From NCBI RefSeq assembly GCF_002947535.1, contig NZ_PUAP01000015.1, forward strand, positions 1 through 64,000: 64,000 bases of DNA, given 5' to 3'. Positions 55,503 to 64,000 of this stretch are shown here, one piece after another. Below the pieces are notes generated by a model. That model ran no database searches, was not told the DNA's origin, and saw nothing but the letters and a program-made list of their open reading frames with translations. The position numbers were made by a program, and so were the translations under genes. Each line of letters opens with the position of its first letter. Within the stretch, counting starts at the first letter, position 1. The stretch comes from Enterococcus mundtii (GTDB lineage: Bacteria > Bacillota > Bacilli > Lactobacillales > Enterococcaceae).

Positions 55503-56198
55503 CTACAATTCTCTTAGTGCTGCAATCAATGCGGTATTTTCTTTGGTTTGGTCATCTTTTATTTTTAATACACGTGCCGGCGTACCACCAACGACTGTTT
55601 CAGGTTCAACGTCTTCTAAAACGACTGCACCTGCTGCGACGACTGCATTCTTTCCAACACGAACGCCTTCGACGATCACTGCGTTCGCACCAACTAATAC
55701 ACCATCTTCGATCACTACTGGTTGAGCGGAAGCTGGCTCAATGACCCCAGCTAGCACAGCGCCGGCACCGATATGACAATTCTTGCCGACAGTCGCACGT
55801 CCACCTAGGATCGCTCCCATATCGATCATGCTGTGATCCCCGATTTCAGCACCGATATTGATCACAGCGCCCATCATGATCACTGCTTGATCTCCGATGG
55901 TCACTTGGTCACGAATGACAGCGCCTGGTTCGATCCGAGCGTTGATGTTTTTGATATCCAGTAAAGGAACGGCACTATTTCTAGCTGTTTGTTCTAGTTC
56001 GATCGCTAAAATTTTCTCCGCTTCTTTTTCTAGTACCGGCGCAATGTCTTTGTAATCCCCAAAAACGATTGGACTGTGCGCTTCGCCAAATACTTTCGCG
56101 TTTGGAAACTCAATGGGTTCGGAAACATTTAAATAAACTTTGACTGGGGTCTTTTTTTCTGCTGTTTGAATAAAACGAATGATTTCTTGTGCGTTCAA
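55503..56198 (-). CDS. dapH: Tetrahydrodipicolinate N-acetyltransferase
   Basis: A 231-aa left-handed beta-helix acyltransferase. Hexapeptide repeats run from about 100 to 205 ([28 protein letters not shown]-like, [23 protein letters not shown]). The start is most likely TTG 56198, seven bases after GAGGAGG. That gives [11 protein letters not shown], which matches the B. subtilis DapH N-terminus; ATG 56222 would add eight unlikely residues. It commits the pathway to the acetylase branch. Confidence 0.9.
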   Translation of the reverse strand: MNAQEIIRFIQTAEKKTPVKVYLNVSEPIEFPNAKVFGEAHSPIVFGDYKDIAPVLEKEAEKILAIELEQTARNSAVPLLDIKNINARIEPGAVIRDQVTIGDQAVIMMGAVINIGAEIGDHSMIDMGAILGGRATVGKNCHIGAGAVLAGVIEPASAQPVVIEDGVLVGANAVIVEGVRVGKNAVVAAGAVVLEDVEPETVVGGTPARVLKIKDDQTKENTALIAALREL

Positions 56199-56199
56199 A

Positions 56200-56919
56200 T
56201 TAGGCTCCTCCTCTAGGTCCAAATAGATCTTCTAATTGATAAAAACCAGCTGACTGTTCAGCCAACCAGATACTTGCTTGAACTGCCCCTTCTGCAAAAA
56301 TGCGATTTGAAAAGGCTTCGTGCTTCACTGAAAGAACTTCATCTTTGGTCGCAAAAAGGACTTCATGTTCTCCCGGAAAAGAGCCTGCACGTAGGCTATG
56401 GACACCGATTTGTTGGTCTTCTCGTGGTTTGTCTGCCCATTGATAGACAGGCGTCAGCTCTCGAACAGATTGTAGTGTTTCCACTAAGCGCTTGGCTGTG
56501 CCAGAAGGTGCGTCTTTTTTTTGGCTGTGATGTTTTTCGATCAATTCGATCTGCCAGCTGGCTAAGTCTTGAGCTGCTTGTTTGATCAAACGATTCATCA
56601 CCATGATCCCTAATGAAAAATTAGCACTGTAGAGTACAGGGATCGTTTGAGCCGCTTGCGCGATTTCAGCAAATTGCTCTTCGGTATAGCCAGTTGTGCC
56701 AATCACCAGTGGGACTTGGCGGGCTTGGCTGTATCGCAAGATTTTATCCAAACTAGCTGGATGAGAAAAATCGATGATGACCGCTGGTGTCTGAGCAAAT
56801 GATAATTCCTCCGTTAATTGCAGTGATTCGGTCAACATCATTGGTTGATGTTGATATTCTTCGGTAACTTCTGCAATTCGCTTGCCCATTTTTCCACTTC
56901 CGATAATCCCGATATTCAT
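56200..56919 (-). CDS. dapB: 4-hydroxy-tetrahydrodipicolinate reductase
   Basis: A 239-aa enzyme, a little shorter than usual (250-270). Nucleotide motif [11 protein letters not shown] at the N-terminus, GTTGYT, and the substrate loop [15 protein letters not shown] are present. It reduces the DapA product with NAD(P)H. It overlaps dapA by four bases, and its stop lies against the TTG start of dapH. Confidence 0.93.
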   Translation of the reverse strand: MNIGIIGSGKMGKRIAEVTEEYQHQPMMLTESLQLTEELSFAQTPAVIIDFSHPASLDKILRYSQARQVPLVIGTTGYTEEQFAEIAQAAQTIPVLYSANFSLGIMVMNRLIKQAAQDLASWQIELIEKHHSQKKDAPSGTAKRLVETLQSVRELTPVYQWADKPREDQQIGVHSLRAGSFPGEHEVLFATKDEVLSVKHEAFSNRIFAEGAVQASIWLAEQSAGFYQLEDLFGPRGGA

Positions 56920-57797
56920 ATGCTTGCCCCTCCGTTTTCTGCTAACAGCGCGATCAGTTGTTGCTTTTTCTCCTCGCCTAATTCAAGCAGTGGCAGTCTT
57001 AATGGTCCAGCAGGTAAACCTAAGTGATTCATCGCTGCTTTCACTGGAATTGGATTGGTTTCACTGAACAAGGCATTGATCAACGCTAAATGAGTCAATT
57101 GTTTTTCTTTTGCTGAATGGCTATTTCCATCCAAGTAATCATGGACTAATTCATGGACTACATTTGGTTGGATATTCGCCCAAACACTGATCACACCGAT
57201 GCCACCAATACTTAGTATGGGTAAAATCAAATCATCATTGCCACTGTAAAGCGCAAAATTCTCATTAATCAGTTGTGCGACTTCCATTGTATAGGACATA
57301 TCACCAGAAGCTTCTTTGATGCCGATGATTCGTGGATGCTTCGCTAGTTCCGTTAATACAGGTAATGAAATCGTCATGCCTGTTCGTGACGGTACGTTAT
57401 ATAAGATGATTGGTAGAGAGGAAGCGTCTGCGATCGCTTTAAAATGAGCCAGTAAGCCTGCATCGCTCGTTTTATTATAGTAAGGCGTGATCACTAATAA
57501 TTGGTCTGCCCCTAGTTCTGCAAAACGTTTGACTTTCTTGATCGTTTTCGCCGTCGCATTCGACCCTGCGCCAGCTATCACAGGAATACGTCCATTGACT
57601 TTTTCAACGGTGAATCGTACGATCTCTTCCTCTTCCTCCTCAGATAGTGTTGGTGATTCACCAGTTGTTCCAAGGACAAGTAATCCGTCTGTCTGTTCTT
57701 TCAGATGAAAAGCAATCAGCTGCTCCAATCCTAAATAATCCACTGCACCTGTTTCCGTCATCGGAGTCACTAATGCAACAATCGATCCTTTGATCAT
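56916..57797 (-). CDS. dapA: 4-hydroxy-tetrahydrodipicolinate synthase
   Basis: A 293-aa class I aldolase. Schiff-base K161 in IIGIKEASGD and Y133 in ILYNVPSRTG fall at the same numbers as in E. coli DapA; GTTGESPTL is the pyruvate-binding turn. It joins pyruvate and aspartate semialdehyde. Overlaps dapF and dapB by four bases each. Confidence 0.95.
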   Translation of the reverse strand: MIKGSIVALVTPMTETGAVDYLGLEQLIAFHLKEQTDGLLVLGTTGESPTLSEEEEEEIVRFTVEKVNGRIPVIAGAGSNATAKTIKKVKRFAELGADQLLVITPYYNKTSDAGLLAHFKAIADASSLPIILYNVPSRTGMTISLPVLTELAKHPRIIGIKEASGDMSYTMEVAQLINENFALYSGNDDLILPILSIGGIGVISVWANIQPNVVHELVHDYLDGNSHSAKEKQLTHLALINALFSETNPIPVKAAMNHLGLPAGPLRLPLLELGEEKKQQLIALLAENGGASI

Positions 57798-58600
57798 CCT
57801 TCTACCTCCAAATTTTTATGCCATTCGTAACTAGCTGGTCCTGCCATCGTGATCGTTTCATCACCAGAAATCAGTAAATCACCTTGCTCTAAATGGATCG
57901 TAGCTTGTAAGCCTGAGATATACCCTTGATCTCTTGCGACGACATACGCTGCACAACACCCTGTGCCACAAGCTAATGTCCAACCGACCCCACGTTCATA
58001 CGTGCGGACGATCAATTCTTCTTCATTGACATATTGGACAAAATTGACGTTTGTTTTTTCTTTGAATAAGGGATGATGGCAGAGTTTTTCTCCTGTCTCT
58101 TTGGTTAATTCAGCCAACGCATCTTCAACAAAAACAACTGTATGGATCGTTCCCATGAATAAACTAGTCAGCTCTACCTTTCGCTCATCAATCGTCAGTG
58201 TTTGTTTGATGATAGGCGTTGATTGCGCTACTCCTACTTTCTCTGGTCGGTAGTCCGGCGAACCCATGTCGACCGTGCAATAAAACGGCTCTCGTGAATG
58301 GATCGTCACATGGATCATCCCAGCAAGCGTTTTGACCGCAAATTGTGGCTCTTCAAGTAATTGTTGATCGCTGACATAATTGGCAAAACAGCGGATACCG
58401 TTGCCACACATCGGCGCACAGCTACCATCTTTATTGTAGTAGATCATTTCCAATGGAACGGTTTTAACAGCAATCAATCCATCCGTATCGTAAGCAGTTG
58501 GTGCGCACAAGCTTTGAGCCAAACGACTATAGTCGATCGTTTCATCATAATCTAAGAGAATAAAGTCATTGCCACAACCGTTATATTTATAAATCTGCAT
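57794..58600 (-). CDS. dapF: Diaminopimelate epimerase
   Basis: A 268-aa cofactor-free epimerase converting LL- to meso-diaminopimelate. The two catalytic cysteines are C65 in CGNGIRC and C211 in ACGTGCCA. The usual GNPH element reads GTIH here, a mild deviation. Overlaps lysA by 14 bases. Confidence 0.94.
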   Translation of the reverse strand: MQIYKYNGCGNDFILLDYDETIDYSRLAQSLCAPTAYDTDGLIAVKTVPLEMIYYNKDGSCAPMCGNGIRCFANYVSDQQLLEEPQFAVKTLAGMIHVTIHSREPFYCTVDMGSPDYRPEKVGVAQSTPIIKQTLTIDERKVELTSLFMGTIHTVVFVEDALAELTKETGEKLCHHPLFKEKTNVNFVQYVNEEELIVRTYERGVGWTLACGTGCCAAYVVARDQGYISGLQATIHLEQGDLLISGDETITMAGPASYEWHKNLEVEG

Positions 58601-59843
58601 AGACTTCTCCTCTCAATAGATCCGCATAAGTTTGCCGACGCACGACTTCTCTCGACACACCATCTTTGACAAAAACAACTGCTGGTCGAAGTGCACGATT
58701 GTAATTGCTACTCATCGAATACCCATATGCTCCTGTGGCATACACTGCCAGAAGATCACCTGGCTCTGCGGGAGGCAACTGTGTTTCTTGGATCACCACG
58801 TCTCCTGATTCACACATTTTTCCGGCAACCGTCACTTTTTCTGTTTTTTCGACGTCTAGTTTATTTGCCAAATCACAGGTGTATTCTGCTTGATAAAGTG
58901 CCGGTCGAATATTATCAGTCATCCCACCATCCACAAAATAATATTTCTTGTGAGGTGTTTCTTTGATATAGCCGACTGTATAAAGTGTTGTTCCGGATTC
59001 ACCAACGATACTTCTCCCAGGTTCGATCAACAAGCGGTCAATCGTTAAGTTTCTGTCAGCTAGCGCCTGCTCTGTATGTGTGACAAGGTGTTTGACTGAT
59101 TCTGCAATCGGTAAAGGTGTGTCCGCTTCGGTATAACGAATACCAAAGCCTCCTCCTAGATTTAAAGAAAGCGGTTGTTGAAAATCTTCAAGGTAGGTAA
59201 CCAACTGATCGATCTCAGCCAGCCAAGCCGTCATATCAAAGATTTGTGAGCCGATGTGGGCATGGAACCCTTCTAATCTAAGAAATTCACTTTGGTGGAT
59301 ACGTGCAATCGCTTGTTGGCAAACATCGCTATCGTAAAGCATGCCGAATTTTGAATCGATGTGTGCGGTGACGATGTATTCATGGGTATGTGCTTCGATC
59401 CCTACATTCAATCGCAACATGATCTGTAGCTTTTTCTGATATTCTCGGCTTAATTCTTCCAAGACTTCGACTTCCATCCCATTATCTGCAACGAAATGGC
59501 GTATATCGTTTTCAATCGCGTATCTTAATTCATCGATCGTTTTATTGTTGCCATGGAAATAAATATCTTCTACAGGAAATCCAGCTTGTAACGCGGTATA
59601 AATTTCCCCACCACTCACGACATCTAAACCTAACCCTTGTTCAGCGATCAAACGGAGTAATTCTACTGTTTGAAAGGCTTTAGACGCATACAAGATCTTT
59701 GTTTGAAAATAATCAGAATCAAAGTTCAGCTTAAACGACTTTATCGTTTCTTCCATCTTTTTTTCATCATACACATAAAGGGGTGTTTGATATTCTTTTG
59801 CTAATTGACTCACTGGAATTTCGCCGATCGTTAATTCTGTCAT
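58587..59843 (-). CDS. lysA: Diaminopimelate decarboxylase
   Basis: A 418-aa fold-type III PLP enzyme: K55 in YASKAFQ binds PLP, HAHIGSQ and GGGFGIRY lie mid-chain, EPGRSIV follows, and C-x-S-x-D (CESGD) contributes to the second active site. It makes L-lysine from meso-diaminopimelate. In enterococci lysine is the third peptide residue of peptidoglycan. It is the first gene of the nine-gene operon, behind an AT-rich promoter region with TTTGAAT repeats and no lysine riboswitch. Confidence 0.95.
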   Translation of the reverse strand: MTELTIGEIPVSQLAKEYQTPLYVYDEKKMEETIKSFKLNFDSDYFQTKILYASKAFQTVELLRLIAEQGLGLDVVSGGEIYTALQAGFPVEDIYFHGNNKTIDELRYAIENDIRHFVADNGMEVEVLEELSREYQKKLQIMLRLNVGIEAHTHEYIVTAHIDSKFGMLYDSDVCQQAIARIHQSEFLRLEGFHAHIGSQIFDMTAWLAEIDQLVTYLEDFQQPLSLNLGGGFGIRYTEADTPLPIAESVKHLVTHTEQALADRNLTIDRLLIEPGRSIVGESGTTLYTVGYIKETPHKKYYFVDGGMTDNIRPALYQAEYTCDLANKLDVEKTEKVTVAGKMCESGDVVIQETQLPPAEPGDLLAVYATGAYGYSMSSNYNRALRPAVVFVKDGVSREVVRRQTYADLLRGEVYADL

Positions 59844-59898
59844 TCTCTTTTCCCTCTTTTCAAAAAATTATTTTCTCATCAAATTGAAATATCCTTAG

Positions 59899-59947
59899 AT
59901 TATAATTTGAATTTTATTTGAATAATATTAAACAAAATTGTTTGAAT
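59899..59947 (-). promoter_or_regulatory. Lysine operon promoter region with TTTGAAT repeats
   Basis: On the minus strand a TATAAT -10 (59899-59904) lies about 56 bases before lysA, but no good -35 is seen. On the plus strand TTTGAAT occurs at 59906, 59917 and 59941, the first two exactly 11 bases apart. This suggests a regulator-dependent promoter. The 274-base gap holds no L-box. Confidence 0.4.
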
Positions 59948-60065
59948 TGTCTAGTTTAAATCGCTATTTTCTGTAAAAATGTTTATTTTTTCAATTTTAT
60001 TGCATACAGTAAATAAAAAATAGAAAAACACTTTTTATTTTCACATGATTTTCTTAGAAATAGAC

Positions 60066-60098
60066 AAAAAAACTGACCAATTTCTTGGTCAGCTTTTT
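60066..60098. terminator. Terminator of the hemolysin III family gene
   Basis: CTGACCAA pairs with TTGGTCAG, flanked by A- and T-runs, so it can work in both directions. Confidence 0.8.
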
Positions 60099-60117
60099 AA
60101 AGTAAAATTTTCTTAAA

Positions 60118-60759
60118 TCAATTACTTACATAGATTGCTAAAAACATCAACGCTGCACCTAACATGACAAATAGATGCCAGATCACGTGGGTGAATCGTC
60201 TGCTTTTCATGCTATAAAATAGTGATCCTACAGAATAGGCGATTCCTCCGCCAACTAGCAGTAGTAAGCCAGTCAAATCGATATTCTGATAGAGCTTAGG
60301 TAGCACAACGATGATTGCCCAACCCATCACATTGTAAATGATCGTTGAAACTTTTGAAACCTTGTTTGTCTTCGTTAACGTCAAACATTTATATATGATG
60401 CCAATCACTGCTGTCGCCCAAATGACACTGAGCAAAACTAGCCCTGTCGTTCCTTGTACGACTAGCAGACAAAATGGCGTGTAGGTTCCAGCAATCAAAA
60501 GGTAGATCGAACAATGATCAAATACCTGGAATACTTTTTTTGCTTTCGTAAAAATCAAACTGTGAAATAACGTAGAAGAAAAGAAAAGCAGAAAAAGAGA
60601 ACTACCATAAATCGCAAAAGCGACATAATCTAAGGTCGTATGGGCGCGATCCATCAGCAAATTGAAGCAAAGCAGACTTAATAAAGCTGCAATCCCATGG
60701 GTCACCGCATTTAATACTTCATTGACGATTTGGTACTTTCGGCTAAATTCTATCTCCAT
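60118..60759 (-). CDS. Hemolysin III / PAQR family membrane protein
   Basis: A 213-aa protein with seven predicted membrane helices. NEVLNAVTHGIAALLS and SSLFLLFFSSTLFHS near the start, FDHCSIYLLIAGTYTPF in the middle and HVIWHLFVMLGA at the end carry the conserved His, Ser and Asp of this family. Start ATG 60759 (MEIEFSRKY) has GGAG nine bases upstream. Family members in bacteria affect membrane fluidity; true haemolysin activity is not implied. Monocistronic. Confidence 0.87.
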   Translation of the reverse strand: MEIEFSRKYQIVNEVLNAVTHGIAALLSLLCFNLLMDRAHTTLDYVAFAIYGSSLFLLFFSSTLFHSLIFTKAKKVFQVFDHCSIYLLIAGTYTPFCLLVVQGTTGLVLLSVIWATAVIGIIYKCLTLTKTNKVSKVSTIIYNVMGWAIIVVLPKLYQNIDLTGLLLLVGGGIAYSVGSLFYSMKSRRFTHVIWHLFVMLGAALMFLAIYVSN

Positions 60760-60850
60760 CTTGATCCACTCCATTTCGTTTGTTCAATTTCATTATACAT
60801 GAAGGATGTACTGTTTACAAAAACTTTAGCATCTAGTTTCGAAAACTATA

Positions 60851-61696
60851 TCATTTTTTAATAACTTTTGTAAAATATTTTATCATCATGATAAGAAATA
60901 GCAACAAAAACACACTGATCAAGCCATTTACGAGTAAAAACGCAGTACGCTTCGCCTGTTTCACTTTTTCTAACGATTTTTTTATTTCTTCTGGTTCAAC
61001 AGCGACCCTATGCCCGCGCACTAGTAAACGGTGACTATTGACCATATATGGAGTACAAGTAACCAGTGTGACTAAATCTTGATTTTCTTGGATTTGCAGC
61101 GCTTCTGTTTCTGTCGGTGCGACAGTTTTGATCTGATCGACTTGATACGCAAGATACTGTCTATTGATTTCAATATAAAAGTAATCTTCTATTTTTAATT
61201 GAGGTAAATCTGTAAACAATTTTGCTTGCGGCAAGCCTCGGTGGCTGGAAAGTACCGCATGTGTCGATTTGCCTCCGATCGGGTATGAGGTGCCCTCGAG
61301 CAGACAAGCTCCTTTTTCCAATAGTTTCGTCGTTGTTTGATCAAAAATCGGTAAGCTGACATTGATTTTGGGGATCGTCAAAACACCAACGGTATGTGAT
61401 TCGATATACGATTTCTGAGATTTTTGATCATTCTTTTTTTTCTTGGAAAATGGGTCTGCTTCTGGCATCGCTTCGTTTGATGCCAGTTGTTCATTTTTTT
61501 TGATCATCCGCTTTTGTAATTCAGCAAGTTCTGTCGCATGTTCAGATTTTGCCTTTTTTTGATAATTTTTGATGATCTGTTGGTCGAGATAATCATTCAA
61601 CGTATCACTGACAAAAGGATACGCCAAGCTGAGGACACCGATAAAAAATACCGAGAACATGATTAGATCTAACAGACACCATTTTTTTTGTTTCAT
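60851..61696 (-). CDS. srtC: Pilus-specific class C sortase
   Basis: A 281-aa membrane enzyme that polymerises pilins by transpeptidation. N-terminal helix (about 11-30), lid motif DPF (81-83), catalytic H152 (SSHRG), C214 in TLVTCTPY and R227 in LLVRG, then a C-terminal membrane helix (about 252-272) and a basic tail. A lid and a C-terminal anchor are typical of class C. It follows the major pilin gene by 39 bases, as in enterococcal ebp loci. Confidence 0.93.
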   Translation of the reverse strand: MKQKKWCLLDLIMFSVFFIGVLSLAYPFVSDTLNDYLDQQIIKNYQKKAKSEHATELAELQKRMIKKNEQLASNEAMPEADPFSKKKKNDQKSQKSYIESHTVGVLTIPKINVSLPIFDQTTTKLLEKGACLLEGTSYPIGGKSTHAVLSSHRGLPQAKLFTDLPQLKIEDYFYIEINRQYLAYQVDQIKTVAPTETEALQIQENQDLVTLVTCTPYMVNSHRLLVRGHRVAVEPEEIKKSLEKVKQAKRTAFLLVNGLISVFLLLFLIMMIKYFTKVIKK

Positions 61697-61735
61697 TTTA
61701 TTCTCCTCAGCGAGTCACTTATTCTTCATTTGAGA

Positions 61736-63601
61736 CTAAACTTTTGGTCGTTTCAGCCAGTACGCACCCACGATTGTCAGTAAAACCACACCTAAGAAAA
61801 TGTACAATGAAATGCCTTTGCCACCAGTTGCTGGTAATGTCCCTTTGTGCTTGTTTGGTACTTTCTCTGGTGCAACCAATTCACCTGCAACAGCATAAGA
61901 TTGCTGATCGACCTTGAACGCCATTCGTTCAGTTAGTTTCACATAATTGTTTGGTGCTTTTGTTTCTTCTAAATAATACGTTCCATAAGACAATCCTGTG
62001 ATATCCACTAATCCATCACTTGTTGTCGTGAAAATCGTTGCTTCTTCCTGTGAAGTCGTCCACGTTACTGCTTTTGTTACTGGATCAATGATCAAATATT
62101 TCGCTGTTGCTGCATCTTGATCACGTACCACAAACGAAGCGTCTGCTAATGGTTTGATATCAGCTACTGCTCCATCTACTTTAATGAATCGTTTCCCACC
62201 TGTCAGTACCTCCACAGTTGGTGGTGTTTGATCTGTCGTATGTCCAGTATCAACATTTGCTTCGTTGTTATAGCCTTGGGTTGGTTCTGCTAACTGATTC
62301 AAATGCATATAATAAACAAAACGCAACGTACCACCTGGAGTCAATGAAGGAATATAAGTTGGTTCAATCGCTACTGTGAAGCCGTTTGTTTGTTCAGTTA
62401 CGTGGTAATTTGTTGAATCAATGATTGTTTCACCATCGTAAAGTGCATAACCTGTTTCTCCCGTTGATTGGTTCATGAACGTTAAAGCTGGATCATGTGT
62501 ATCAATCAATTTGAAGGTGGTGTATTTATTATTTGATCCTTCTTTATCCGCGATTCCAAGAGGAATATTGACGCTGATCTCATAATTGATCGGTTCCCCG
62601 ATTGCTACGTCTTGCCCCTCTAATTGCGGCGTTTCTTTTTCTACTTTCGTCGTATCATTTTTCACTGTAAGTTCAACTGGCGTTTGGTTGCCAGTCACAA
62701 TTGTGAATGGTGTCTTCGTTTGCTCAGTGATCATCGCTGCATTTTCAGGTGCTTTTACTTCTTCTAACACATATTCGCCAACTTCTAACCCAGTAATGAG
62801 CATTTGGCCTTTCTCTGCTTCTTTTTCAGCAACGTCCTCTTCACCGATTTCATAGCTTTTGCCAGTCACAAAGTGTTTTGCTTTAGATTTATCAGTTGTC
62901 CATGTATACATTCCTTGTGCCACACCATGCAAATATTTGGCAACACCTGCATCTTCTTTCACAATGACAAATTCCGCACCGTTTAGTGCTTCGCCTTCTG
63001 CTGAACCTACTTTTTTGACCTTCAGCGTTCCTTCATTTTCCACGACATTTTTAGGATATAAATGAACTACGTCTAGTTCTTCTGTCCCATATTGATAGGA
63101 ACCGTCGGATTGTTTGATCAGTTCATATACTGGAAATGCCACAACCATATTTGCAGCAGCTGTTACTCCTGATTTTGCTTCTTCTTCAATCACATAGACC
63201 GCATCTTTTCCAGCTTGTTTTTTTGGCAATGCTAAAGAAAGATCCCCCTGAGCGTCTGTTGTACCAGAAAGAAGAGCTGTGCCAGAAGTCTGTGATTGGA
63301 CGATTGCTTTTGCTTCTTCAATCGTCGCACCATTTTTTCTTGCTTCAGCAAATGATTCGGTGACATCATACACATGGAACGTCACATCTGCCAACCCTTG
63401 ATAGCTGTTGAATTCAGTCATTTCTTTCCCTGTATTTTGGATCTCTTGTTGTGGGAAATCTAACATTTTCTTTTTATGGATCACCAATTGTGCATCCGTT
63501 CCTTCAGCAAACACTTGTGGATTAGGAAGCAATGCCACCAGTGTAAGTAGTGATGAAATAAGACATAGTAATACTTGTTTGAAATTTTTTCTATTCTTCA
63601 T
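61736..63601 (-). CDS. ebpC: Major pilin subunit, EbpC-like
   Basis: A 621-aa LPXTG pilin, nearly the length of E. faecalis EbpC. Signal peptide (1-32), pilin motif LYPKN with the polymerising lysine (182-185), Ig-like domains with E-box motifs (YVLEEVKAP, YYLEETKAP), and the sorting signal LPATG at about 589 with a membrane helix and basic tail. VAIGEPINYEISVNIPLG and TPGGTLRFVYYMHLN recall EbpC. SrtC links the subunits into a fibre used in adhesion and biofilm. Its ATG overlaps the stop of the upstream pilin gene (ATGA). Confidence 0.93.
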   Translation of the reverse strand: MKNRKNFKQVLLCLISSLLTLVALLPNPQVFAEGTDAQLVIHKKKMLDFPQQEIQNTGKEMTEFNSYQGLADVTFHVYDVTESFAEARKNGATIEEAKAIVQSQTSGTALLSGTTDAQGDLSLALPKKQAGKDAVYVIEEEAKSGVTAAANMVVAFPVYELIKQSDGSYQYGTEELDVVHLYPKNVVENEGTLKVKKVGSAEGEALNGAEFVIVKEDAGVAKYLHGVAQGMYTWTTDKSKAKHFVTGKSYEIGEEDVAEKEAEKGQMLITGLEVGEYVLEEVKAPENAAMITEQTKTPFTIVTGNQTPVELTVKNDTTKVEKETPQLEGQDVAIGEPINYEISVNIPLGIADKEGSNNKYTTFKLIDTHDPALTFMNQSTGETGYALYDGETIIDSTNYHVTEQTNGFTVAIEPTYIPSLTPGGTLRFVYYMHLNQLAEPTQGYNNEANVDTGHTTDQTPPTVEVLTGGKRFIKVDGAVADIKPLADASFVVRDQDAATAKYLIIDPVTKAVTWTTSQEEATIFTTTSDGLVDITGLSYGTYYLEETKAPNNYVKLTERMAFKVDQQSYAVAGELVAPEKVPNKHKGTLPATGGKGISLYIFLGVVLLTIVGAYWLKRPKV

Positions 63602-64000
63602 TCTTCTTTACTCCTATTCTTTTGATAAATAATGAAACTACCTATGATCGATATGCCACCAATCATACCAACACTTATTTTTTCTTCAGTTGTTTTTGGA
63701 AAAAGAAAAGTCGTTTCTTGTTTCTGATTAGTGATTTTCAATGGTTCACTAGGTTGTCCATTGATGGCATATGACATACTTTTTACGACAAACGAGATAG
63801 CATACGGATTTCTTTTATACCCTTTTGGTGCTTTGATTTCTTCAAGTAAATATTCTCCGTCTGCTAAGCCATTGATGGAAAATAAGCCATTTCGATCAGA
63901 AGTCAGCGTTATGGCATCTCTCGCTCGTTTTTTCCAGCAATATTTTCCATCTTTCAAATGCAGGTATTCTTCCTGTTGGTTTTTGATCAGAAACATTGCA
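63598..64000 (-). CDS. ebpB: Minor (basal) pilin subunit, C-terminal part
   Basis: The last 133 or so residues of a pilin whose start lies beyond the right edge. An E-box (EYLLEEIKAPKGY), a variant sorting signal FPKTT instead of LPXTG, a hydrophobic helix (VGMIGGISIIGSFII) and a basic tail are visible. By position directly upstream of ebpC it should be EbpB, the subunit linked at the pilus base. The first in-frame ATG inside the window is not the true start. Confidence 0.72.
   Translation of the reverse strand, partial: AMFLIKNQQEEYLHLKDGKYCWKKRARDAITLTSDRNGLFSINGLADGEYLLEEIKAPKGYKRNPYAISFVVKSMSYAINGQPSEPLKITNQKQETTFLFPKTTEEKISVGMIGGISIIGSFIIYQKNRSKEE

Noticed and set aside
59844-60117. Lysine riboswitch upstream of lysA
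   Set aside because: The leader is too AT-rich and lacks the conserved L-box helices; only a terminator for the neighbouring gene and repeats are seen.

Overview
The window looks like chromosome of a low-GC, yellow-pigmented Enterococcus, with E. mundtii or a relative as my best guess. Three things suggest this. Three genes match the late staphyloxanthin-type carotenoid enzymes. There are several WxL surface-protein loci and an Ebp-type pilus locus. A complete lysine operon fits L-Lys peptidoglycan. The species call is inference. No rRNA, tRNA, CRISPR array, insertion sequence or phage gene was recognised. Most genes lie on the minus strand.

Layout. 1-3.4 kb: a small ribbon-helix-helix-like gene with a phased repeat array upstream, then the operon crtP-crtQ-crtO (aldehyde-forming oxygenase, glycosyltransferase, acyltransferase). 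3.6-5.2 kb: cardiolipin synthase. 5.5-13.1 kb: WxL locus 1 (LPXTG protein, WxL protein, DUF916/DUF3324 partner, giant beta-helix WxL protein, Mga-like regulator). 13.2-15.0 kb: an ArsR repressor and an aldehyde dehydrogenase resembling staphylococcal AldH, the missing pigment step, with matching operator-like motifs in both promoters. 15.2-19.0 kb: a four-gene surface operon built like a WxL locus but with a different, unrecognised C-terminal domain in place of WxL. 19.6-21.7 kb: small membrane protein, amidinotransferase-like enzyme and tyrosine phosphatase. 22-34.2 kb: carbohydrate island. It holds a GH1 6-phospho-beta-glucosidase, a GntR-AgaS-LacD-mannose-type PTS operon (galactosamine-like), and an RpiR-controlled LacC-fructose-type PTS-LacD operon (tagatose-like). 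34.6-46.8 kb: WxL locus 2 (Mga-like regulator, small membrane protein, DUF916/DUF3324 partner, WxL plus mucin-binding-like protein, WxL protein, GH73-M23 hydrolase, BspA-repeat WxL protein), flanked on the plus strand by two related small helical proteins. 47-49.1 kb: a secreted beta-trefoil-like protein and small membrane-protein paralogues. 49.4-50.8 kb: NADH peroxidase-like flavoenzyme. 50.9-59.8 kb: nine-gene lysine operon lysA-dapF-dapA-dapB-dapH-asd-lysC-ykuR-patA using the acetylase branch. 60.1 kb: hemolysin III family protein. 60.9-64 kb: srtC-ebpC-ebpB(partial) pilus genes.

How they work together. CrtP, AldH, CrtQ and CrtO would turn 4,4'-diaponeurosporene, made by CrtM/CrtN that are not in this window, into a glycosylated, acylated C30 carotenoid. 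The two PTS operons converge on tagatose-bisphosphate cleavage, and only the second carries a ketose-phosphate kinase. Much of the rest is cell-surface machinery: two WxL loci, one WxL-like locus and one pilus locus, two of them beside Mga-type regulators.

The best candidate for something undescribed is the 15.2-19.0 kb operon. It has the parts list of a WxL complex (large BspA-type adhesin, small secreted protein, LPXTG mini-protein, membrane-anchored extracellular protein), but its secreted members share a 120-130-residue C-terminal domain without WxL motifs. A short motif just after the signal peptide recurs in small proteins of all three surface loci.
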